Part shown: in pieces, positions 22,263 through 26,949 of the stretch
Layout of the letters: each line of letters begins with the position of its first letter
Numbering within the stretch: position 1 is the first letter of the stretch
Assembly: GCA_002391195.1 (NCBI GenBank)
Contig: DGRZ01000035.1
Location: 17,423 to 44,371 of the forward strand
DNA length: 26,949 bases
Direction of reading: 5' to 3'
From: Fibrobacter sp. UBA4375
Lineage (GTDB): Bacteria; Fibrobacterota; Fibrobacteria; Fibrobacterales; Fibrobacteraceae
Translations under genes and position numbers: made by a program
The notes under the pieces: model-generated
Databases searched by the model: none
Told to the model about the DNA's origin: nothing
Seen by the model: the letters and a program-made list of their open reading frames with translations, nothing else

Positions 22263-22616
22263 ATGCCCCACTTCGTTTACATGCTCCGCTGCGCCGGAAA
22301 CCGCATCTACACGGGTTACGCCGTGGATGTGGCGTCCCGTTTCGAGGAGCACCGCACGGGGCGTGGGGCCAAGTTCACCAAGGCTTTTCCGCCCGAAAAA
22401 ATCCTCCGCCAGTTCGAGCTCCCGAACAAGGAATACGCCCTGCGCATGGAAGCCCGCATCAAGAAACTTGCGGCGACCCAAAAAGAACGGCTGGCAAATG
22501 GCGACGAAGTGCTGACGCAATCCTTGCTAGATAGCCTCGCCGAGACGCTTCCGCCCAAAAAACGGAAACGGCGCTGTCGCACGGCCGCACAAAAAAAAGA
22601 CAGTGAAATAACCTAG
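22263..22616 (+). CDS. GIY-YIG domain protein (YhbQ/UPF0213-like)
   Basis: 117 residues. The GIY-YIG fold covers about 1-80: VYMLRCAGNRIYTGY carries the paired strands, VASRFEEHRTGRGAKFTK the helix with its conserved Arg and His, and ALRMEARIKKL the catalytic Glu. Members of this small family are predicted nucleases with poorly known roles in DNA maintenance. The basic tail (PPKKRKRRCR) may bind nucleic acid. The frame is open far upstream, but family homology starts at ATG 22263. The gene ends 3 bp before the convergent MBL-fold gene. Confidence 0.9.
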   Translation: MPHFVYMLRCAGNRIYTGYAVDVASRFEEHRTGRGAKFTKAFPPEKILRQFELPNKEYALRMEARIKKLAATQKERLANGDEVLTQSLLDSLAETLPPKKRKRRCRTAAQKKDSEIT

Positions 22617-22619
22617 GGG

Positions 22620-23522
22620 CTATACCTCTATGGCCATGCCCGTGAACATCTGGCAGGCCCGTTCGCCGAGAACCTCGTGTAAAATTTCGAAGGCGCGGTT
22701 GCCAGTGCAGTGACCCGTGTAGATTTTTTGCACGTCCAGCTCCAGCAGGCACTTTGCAAAGGCATAGACCGCCTCGTCCTTATAGCGGTAAAGGTGGAAT
22801 CCACCGAGAATCCCGTAAATCTTTTTGCCCGGGAAGGTCGCTTCCACTTCTTTCACGATGTTGTCTGCGCCGGCGTGACTGCAGCTGTTCATCACGAATA
22901 GTCCCCCGGGTGTGTCAAAAACCAGACTCTGCTCGTGGTCAAAACGGTCGTAGCGGTAACGGCCGTTTTCCTTGACAGAAAGACCTGCTGCCTCGGCGAT
23001 GCCGGCACGGGTCTCTGGACTCACGACGCTGTCTTTGTGGGGGAGCAGGTAAACATTGGGGGCGATCTGTGCATCGCCTTCGACAAAGCGGATACGGTCG
23101 GCAAAACGTTTCAGGTAGCCCCTGCGGATACCGATGTATTCGTGGTAGGCAAAAAGCCCGAAAATCTTGTGGGTATGGTAGCAGTTTTCGGCGGCGCCTT
23201 GCCTCAAAAAGCAGGAGGCTTTTTCGTTGATGCGGAAAAATTCCGCAAGGCCGTTGGCGTGGTCATAGTGGGCGTGGCTAAGGATTGCAGTATCCACCTT
23301 CGAAAGGTCTATGCCCATGGCGGAGGCGTTGTTAGCGAACCGGCGCGAAGCACCGGTGTCCAACAAGTAGCGATTCCCCTCGAACTCGATATAGACAGAA
23401 AGTCCCCACTCTCCGCAGAGGGGCGTGCTGTTATCAGATGCAGAGGCGATGTTGGTCGCGCTGTTGTTGGGCGCAAAATCCGTGCCACCGTCGATGTTAT
23501 CTACCAGAATCTTGACAAGCAT
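22620..23522 (-). CDS. MBL-fold metallohydrolase, COG1237-like
   Basis: 300 residues. The metal site motif is SHAHYDHANG (H83, H85, D87, H88). Later ligands are in NSCSHAGADN and TGHCTG. LSVYIEFEGNRYLLDTGAS is the typical opening strand pair. The layout matches COG1237, whose archaeal member acts in methanopterin synthesis; bacterial members have no settled function. No signal peptide, so cytoplasmic. It starts 8 bp after the stop of the small upstream gene, implying one transcript. Confidence 0.88.
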   Translation of the reverse strand: MLVKILVDNIDGGTDFAPNNSATNIASASDNSTPLCGEWGLSVYIEFEGNRYLLDTGASRRFANNASAMGIDLSKVDTAILSHAHYDHANGLAEFFRINEKASCFLRQGAAENCYHTHKIFGLFAYHEYIGIRRGYLKRFADRIRFVEGDAQIAPNVYLLPHKDSVVSPETRAGIAEAAGLSVKENGRYRYDRFDHEQSLVFDTPGGLFVMNSCSHAGADNIVKEVEATFPGKKIYGILGGFHLYRYKDEAVYAFAKCLLELDVQKIYTGHCTGNRAFEILHEVLGERACQMFTGMAIEV

Positions 23523-23530
23523 CTTGCGCC

Positions 23531-23761
23531 CTACCGGTTCCAGCCGGAATGCCCTTCGCCGTAATACAGCGCGGCGTCTTCGGGGCCAAAATCATCGGCT
23601 ACGGTATCGCGCGGAGAGAGCCACCCGCGCATCTTCTTGATGCGGGCGCGACGTTCCTCTGCAACTTTGGCTGCTGCGGGGTCTGCGGCGTCTTGAGCGG
23701 CGGGGGCTGCAGCAAGGTTCGTGCCAGTTTCATTGTGTTTTTCGTCAAGTGAATCGGCCAT
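23531..23761 (-). CDS. Small hypothetical protein upstream of the MBL-fold gene
   Basis: 76 residues: an Ala/Asp/Glu-rich N-terminal half, a basic helix (EERRARIKKMRGWL) and a Gly/Tyr-rich end (YYGEGHSGWNR). No family recognised. Support for coding comes from its 8-bp spacing to the MBL gene and its position heading that transcript. There is no Shine-Dalgarno. Only 29 bp separate it from the divergent lyase start, so their promoters must overlap. Confidence 0.55.
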   Translation of the reverse strand: MADSLDEKHNETGTNLAAAPAAQDAADPAAAKVAEERRARIKKMRGWLSPRDTVADDFGPEDAALYYGEGHSGWNR

Positions 23762-23790
23762 ACGGTGAAAAAATAGATTATTTTAAAAAC

Positions 23791-24897
23791 ATGAACGCAA
23801 GAATCCACCACATCATGGCTGCAGCAACATTCGTTGCCGCCCTCAGCAATTCCGCATTTGCACAAACGGCCGACACCGTCTCGTTCGTGAACTTCGAGAA
23901 CCGTGAGGTCGGTGTGTACGGCAATACAGAAGCCAAAGAAGACTTTAAGCGCAACAGTACCGATGGCAGCTGGTGGTACGCCATGGACAAGAACAATGGC
24001 GAAAATTCCAAGGTGGTGTATGATGGTGAAGAACACGGCAACGTACTGCAGCTCAAGTACCCCAAGGGCTGCGTGGGCCCGAACGACAACGACACGCCCG
24101 CCTGCGCCGCGCAAATCATCCAGCCGCTCGTGAAAACCGCCGACACCATGTGGAGCGCCTACGACATATTCTTCGAAGACGGGTTCGAGTTCCAGCTGGG
24201 CGGCAAGCTCCCCGGCCTATGCGGCGGCAAGTGCTACACCGGCAACGCCATGCCCGAAACCGGCGACGGCTGGAGCGCGCGCATTATGTGGCGCAAAGAC
24301 GGCAACGCCGTGCAGCTTATCTACTTTATGGGGCAAGAGTCCGTATACGGCGACGACTTCAAGTGGGACTTGAACGGCACCATCCCGCAAAAACAGTTTA
24401 CCACCGGCACCTGGCACCGCATTATAAACAAGGTAAGCATGAACACCGTTGCCTCTCCCGGCAATGGCGACAAAAACGGCCGCGTGCAAACCTGGCTTGA
24501 CGGTGAACTCGTGCTGGACGTGGATACCCTCAGGCTCCGCGATTACGACACCGTGAAAGTCGACAAGTTCTACCTCTCCACATTCCACGGTGGAAGCAGC
24601 GCCGAATGGGCCCCCACCCACGACTGCTTTATCCGCTACGACAACTTCACCATATCGACGGATTCCATCGCCGTGACGGCAAATGCTCCGGATACCAGCG
24701 GCACCTGCGAAGGCGCAAACTGCGGAAGCAACACCCCTGGTACCGACCGGATTATGCCGCGGGCACAAAACCGTGCCACAGTCGCCCCCGTTGAAACCTA
24801 CCGCATCGACGGCACCTTTGTTGGCCGCAAGAACGCCCTCCCCGACGCCGCCACGCACCAGCTCAAGAACGGGAAACGGGTGAAAGTTGTGAGGTAG
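23791..24897 (+). CDS. Secreted PL14-like polysaccharide lyase
   Basis: 368 residues with a signal peptide ending NSAFA. The body shows the core of the PL14 (alginate/glucuronan lyase-like) jelly roll: FEFQLGGKLPGLCGG, GWSARIMWRKDG, a later GTWHRI and a closing strand DNFTIS. Cysteine-rich loops may form disulfides. The C-terminal 45 residues (VETYRIDGTFVGRK, LKNGKRVKVVR) resemble the short basic C-terminal region of Fibrobacter secreted enzymes and may serve export. ATG 23791 is chosen over the open upstream frame because the signal peptide starts there; ATG 23815 is also possible. The substrate is unknown; beta-elimination of a uronic-acid polymer is inferred from the family. Confidence 0.72.
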   Translation: MNARIHHIMAAATFVAALSNSAFAQTADTVSFVNFENREVGVYGNTEAKEDFKRNSTDGSWWYAMDKNNGENSKVVYDGEEHGNVLQLKYPKGCVGPNDNDTPACAAQIIQPLVKTADTMWSAYDIFFEDGFEFQLGGKLPGLCGGKCYTGNAMPETGDGWSARIMWRKDGNAVQLIYFMGQESVYGDDFKWDLNGTIPQKQFTTGTWHRIINKVSMNTVASPGNGDKNGRVQTWLDGELVLDVDTLRLRDYDTVKVDKFYLSTFHGGSSAEWAPTHDCFIRYDNFTISTDSIAVTANAPDTSGTCEGANCGSNTPGTDRIMPRAQNRATVAPVETYRIDGTFVGRKNALPDAATHQLKNGKRVKVVR

Positions 24898-24932
24898 GGG
24901 TGACTGTTGAGTTTACCATATCATTTACAGTA

Positions 24933-25881
24933 TCATCGTTTGGGATAACCGTGCTGCTCAATAAACTGTTCCTTTTGCATTTCAATCTCGCGGGCCAAAA
25001 TTTCCTTAGAAGGAATGTAGGTCAGATATTTTGCTGCATACATGCGTTTATTTGTTGCGAGTGTTGAAAAACGAGCGACATCGGCATTAGTGTCGGAGCA
25101 GAGAATTATGCCAATTGTCGGGTTATCTCCTTCGGTCTTTTTGATTCAAAATCGCATTTTCCAACGTTGACTCAGTCACCGCAGCATCCTGATTTACTCC
25201 AAGAAATTCTGCAATCAAAGGATTCTTGATAAACTCCGAACGCTCCTTCTGATAATCGGCTGTCATTTTTTTCATTTCCTTGACAACGGTAGCCCTTTTA
25301 GCCTTGGGCGTTTGCATTAACCGATAGTAATATTGAGACGCAATATTACGCTTTAGTGTGCGATAATCCCATTGCTGCGAAGCGGCTTCCTGCATATACC
25401 ACATTCGAGCTTCGAGGTCAGAGACACGCATAAGGCATTCGTAATGACTCCACGATAATTGGGTAGACAGAGCCTGCCTTATTTCCTTGCTTTCAAAAAG
25501 GGCAGGCAATGCCTGCCCTTTTGCAGCAATCGCTTTCTTAAACTCTACAGGCAGAGTTTGAAATACCTGTAAATCCTGAAAATTAAGATAAAATTTCCTA
25601 TAACTTTTTAACGATGCGATCGAGAAACCCTTTCCGAATTCAGCAGTTAAATTTTCGGAAGCCGTTTCAACAACATGTTTCCCATAATCAGCCCTCGCCT
25701 TTCCCTGCTGTTCCTGTTCCACAATTCGCCAGCCCAGTAGCCAATTGCAGGCGACCTGCATCAGATTTGCCGCACGAAAACTCATATTCCGTGCCGTAGA
25801 AACGATGCTCTTCAAATCCGTTATGAAGTCGGCGTTGAGGTTCGCGTTGCTCTTTGACGAAGTGGTTTTCTCTTTAGACAT
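24933..25881 (-). pseudogene. DUF1016 (PDDEXK) nuclease gene lacking its catalytic core
   Basis: The intact 5' part (25881 to about 25140) encodes the DUF1016 N-terminal domain: NWLLGWRIVEQEQQGKARADYG, LSWSHYECLMRV, then NPLIAEFLGV and ESTLENAILN. The reading frame then stops at 25123. In the next frame, 25139-24933, 68 residues encode the family's C-terminal end (KTEGDNPTIGIILCSDT, YIPSKEILAREIE). Family proteins have about 75 residues between these parts, including the LVFYN and IDLKT catalytic stretches; they are gone. A deletion plus frameshift has therefore removed the nuclease. AAGGAG precedes ATG 25881. A truncated 252-residue protein could still be made. Such genes often sit in type I restriction loci. 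Confidence 0.85.
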
Positions 25882-25892
25882 AGTGACTCCTT

Positions 25893-25927
25893 TGAAAAAA
25901 AGAAAAACATTTGATAATCATCAAATG
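25893..25927 (-). terminator. Terminator or attenuator directly before the DUF1016 gene
   Basis: On the minus strand CATTTGAT pairs perfectly with ATCAAATG around GATT, followed by TTTTTCTTTTTTT. The T-run ends at the ribosome-binding site of the DUF1016 gene. It either ends an upstream transcript or controls read-through. Confidence 0.75.
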
Positions 25928-26030
25928 CCTTTCGGAGTCTGCACTATTAGGAACCGCAGCAGAAATGTAGATAATATTGGGATTCTGGCAAGAGGGGCAA
26001 GAAAAATTTACACTAGGCTCAGCCGCAGTT

Positions 26031-26047
26031 GTTCGGAAATTCCGAAC
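26031..26047. repeat. 17-nt perfect palindrome
   Basis: GTTCGGAA and TTCCGAAC face each other around one A. It lies 11 bp after the stop of the remnant ORF at 26059. It could be an operator or a weak terminator stem. The gap 25928-26058 holds nothing else recognised. Confidence 0.5.
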
Positions 26048-26058
26048 AGCTGACGAGA

Positions 26059-26284
26059 CTAAATTTTTTCCAGTTCGTCTCTCATGGCGGGGCGATTCTT
26101 GAACCGCGACAGCCAAGATATTTTCAGACGGTTGACTTCCGGGAGGCCGCCTTCGTACTTGAGCAGTTCGCCCGCTTCGCGGTAAGCGATAAGCCCACCC
26201 ACCGTCGCGACACCTGCGGACGATGCTGTCGAACTGGGCGGAGAGATCTTCAAGTTTTAGTGGCTGCATAGTTCGGGTTTCCAT
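26059..26284 (-). pseudogene. Unidentified frameshifted ORF remnant
   Basis: Two frames each look protein-like over part of this stretch. From 26284 one reads MQPLKLEDLSAQFDSIVRR; in another, downstream, GGLIAYREAGELLKYEGG and LKISWLSRFKNRPAMRDEL run to the stop at 26059. Joining them near 26205 gives a plausible protein of about 70 residues, so a single frameshift is likely. I do not recognise the family. Alternatively the 64-residue frame from 26253 is a complete small gene. Confidence 0.35.
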
Positions 26285-26412
26285 GGCACTTTAGACAATT
26301 CTTCCGCAACTTGCGGAAAATTTTTGCGGATACAATTACGCTTCCGATTCACCGATTAGAAAATCTCCCTTGATTAATACGAGAAGTTCGCGTGGATTCA
26401 TGATTGCACAAT

Positions 26413-26520
26413 CTACTTAGCACGGCGCAATACGTATTTTCCCTTGCCTGCGCCCACAACAGGTTCCACTATATTTAGCGTTTTCATCCGCTTTATAAGA
26501 TTGGTCGCAGTAGCCGGAGC
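26413..26520 (-). pseudogene. Winged-helix C-terminal tail of a lost regulator (Fic- or AlbA_2-like)
   Basis: 35 codons without a start: APATATNLIKRMKTLNIVEP, then VVGAGKGKYVLRRAK and a TAG. This is the recognition helix and wing typical of the C-terminal winged helix in Fic-family and AlbA_2-type ATP-binding proteins. An in-frame TGA precedes it immediately, so the rest of the gene is gone or frameshifted. The stretch 26285-26412 shows nothing recognisable. Confidence 0.55.
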
Positions 26521-26523
26521 TCA

Positions 26524-26587
26524 CCCTAAGTTTTCGCCATCAATCCCTAAGTTTTTCGACCCAAATCCCGAATTTTTAACGATCAAG
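26524..26587. repeat. Three imperfect 21-22-bp tandem units
   Basis: Units begin CCCTAAGTTTTCG, CCCTAAGTTTTTCG and CCCGAATTTTTAACG at 26524, 26545 and 26567. On the minus strand one frame reads SKNLGIDGENLG. Such NLG-type repeats occur before the winged helix of some AlbA_2-type proteins, so this may be the coding remnant adjoining the tail at 26413-26520. Confidence 0.45.
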
Positions 26588-26653
26588 CAAAACGCGGGAT
26601 TAAACCCGTTTTTTCACTAATTGTATGTAAAATCTTGATTTTTACCTACATAA

Positions 26654-26679
26654 CCATTTTGTTGGCGCCAACAAAATGG
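26654..26679. repeat. 26-bp perfect palindrome downstream of dinD
   Basis: CCATTTTGTTGGC is followed directly by its exact reverse complement, with GGCGCC at the centre. It lies 13 bp past the dinD stop. There is no T-run after it on the minus strand, so it suits a protein-binding site or cruciform better than a terminator. Confidence 0.7.
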
Positions 26680-26692
26680 GAGCCGTAGTTTA

Positions 26693-26949
26693 TCATTTCT
26701 TCGCAATGGCCTTTTTACGTTCCTGCTTCAACTTTTTGGCACTGATTTTGGGCGTGGGGAGATTTTCGGGCATAGTTCCGCCAAGTTCCACAATCGTCTG
26801 GCGAACCTTCTTGCCTACGGCATAATGGGTTTCGTTTGCCTGCTCCTTCCCCTTGATGTTTTCACGACGGAGTTTGTCGTCAGTCTGGGTGATGCGGAAC
26901 AGGTTCGCCGCAAGTTCGGTGGCCCCCATGTGGTCCAGGATCTGTTCGT
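26693..26949 (-). CDS. dinD: DinD-like DNA-damage-inducible protein, C-terminal part
   Basis: The window holds the last 84 or so codons; the gene continues past the edge. EQILDHMGATELAANLFRIT, DDKLRRENIKGKEQANETHY, VGKKVRQTI and LGGTMPENLPTP match the conserved end of DinD, an SOS-induced protein of E. coli reported to affect RecA filaments. The first in-frame ATG (26929) is internal to the conserved region, so it is not the real start. DinD homologues are often carried on islands and restriction-modification loci, which fits the decayed DUF1016 gene nearby. Confidence 0.85.
   Translation of the reverse strand, partial: EQILDHMGATELAANLFRITQTDDKLRRENIKGKEQANETHYAVGKKVRQTIVELGGTMPENLPTPKISAKKLKQERKKAIAKK

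Overview
The window looks like a chromosomal segment of a Fibrobacter-type bacterium (Fibrobacterota). The main reason is a regulator of the TIGR02147/DUF4423 family, known chiefly as a large paralogous family of Fibrobacter succinogenes. It is coupled to a lipoprotein carrying the Cys...Tyr-x-Cys...Trp modules typical of Fibrobacter secreted proteins. The many lipoproteins, the PL14-like secreted lyase and the acetate/glycolysis genes fit a Gram-negative anaerobic polysaccharide degrader. No rRNA, tRNA, CRISPR array, transposase or integrase was seen.

Layout. 0-5.7 kb: ribonuclease E/G, phosphate acetyltransferase, a secreted TPR protein and an ATP-type 6-phosphofructokinase. 5.8-9.2 kb (minus): an operon of outer-membrane barrel protein, OmpR-type response regulator and sensor kinase. 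9.2-12.1 kb (minus): an envelope cluster of PEGA protein, LpoB-like lipoprotein and COG3014-like TPR lipoprotein. 12.3-14.0 kb: an ABC-class ATPase of the COG3044 type. 14.0-16.7 kb: an AT-rich cassette holding the TIGR02147 regulator and its overlapping lipoprotein gene. 16.9-17.3 kb: a toxin-antitoxin-like remnant. 17.3-19.9 kb: a flavodiiron protein and two tandem CAP/SCP lipoproteins. 20.0-22.1 kb: an anti-sigma/anti-anti-sigma pair convergent with an NSS transporter. 22.2-24.9 kb: a GIY-YIG protein, an MBL-fold enzyme with a small partner, and a PL14-like lyase. 24.9-26.95 kb (minus): decayed accessory genes (DUF1016 nuclease lacking its catalytic core, an unidentified frameshifted ORF, a winged-helix tail, and the DinD C-terminus at the window edge).

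The most interesting structure is the cassette at 14005-16665. It is bounded by two copies of the last 53 bp of the ABC-ATPase gene (49/53 identical, and the differences look like protein-level divergence). This is the footprint expected if a regulator+lipoprotein module was inserted, or exchanged between strains, at a gene 3' end. Its regulatory region holds a TATAAT box enclosed by a perfect 12-bp inverted repeat spanning 112 bp, so it could be an operator pair or an invertible promoter. The lipoprotein also has a GC-rich 5' head and an AT-rich 3' tail.

Other themes: several genes lack a Shine-Dalgarno sequence and instead have a TATATT-like box about 7 nt before the start codon, suggesting leaderless mRNAs. 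Intergenic gaps hold recurring short repeats (a CTAG-rich family and GTCAT-type hairpins). Two accessory genes (GNAT, DUF1016) have lost their middles while keeping both ends. All functional calls come from reading the sequence against remembered family features; no database search was run.
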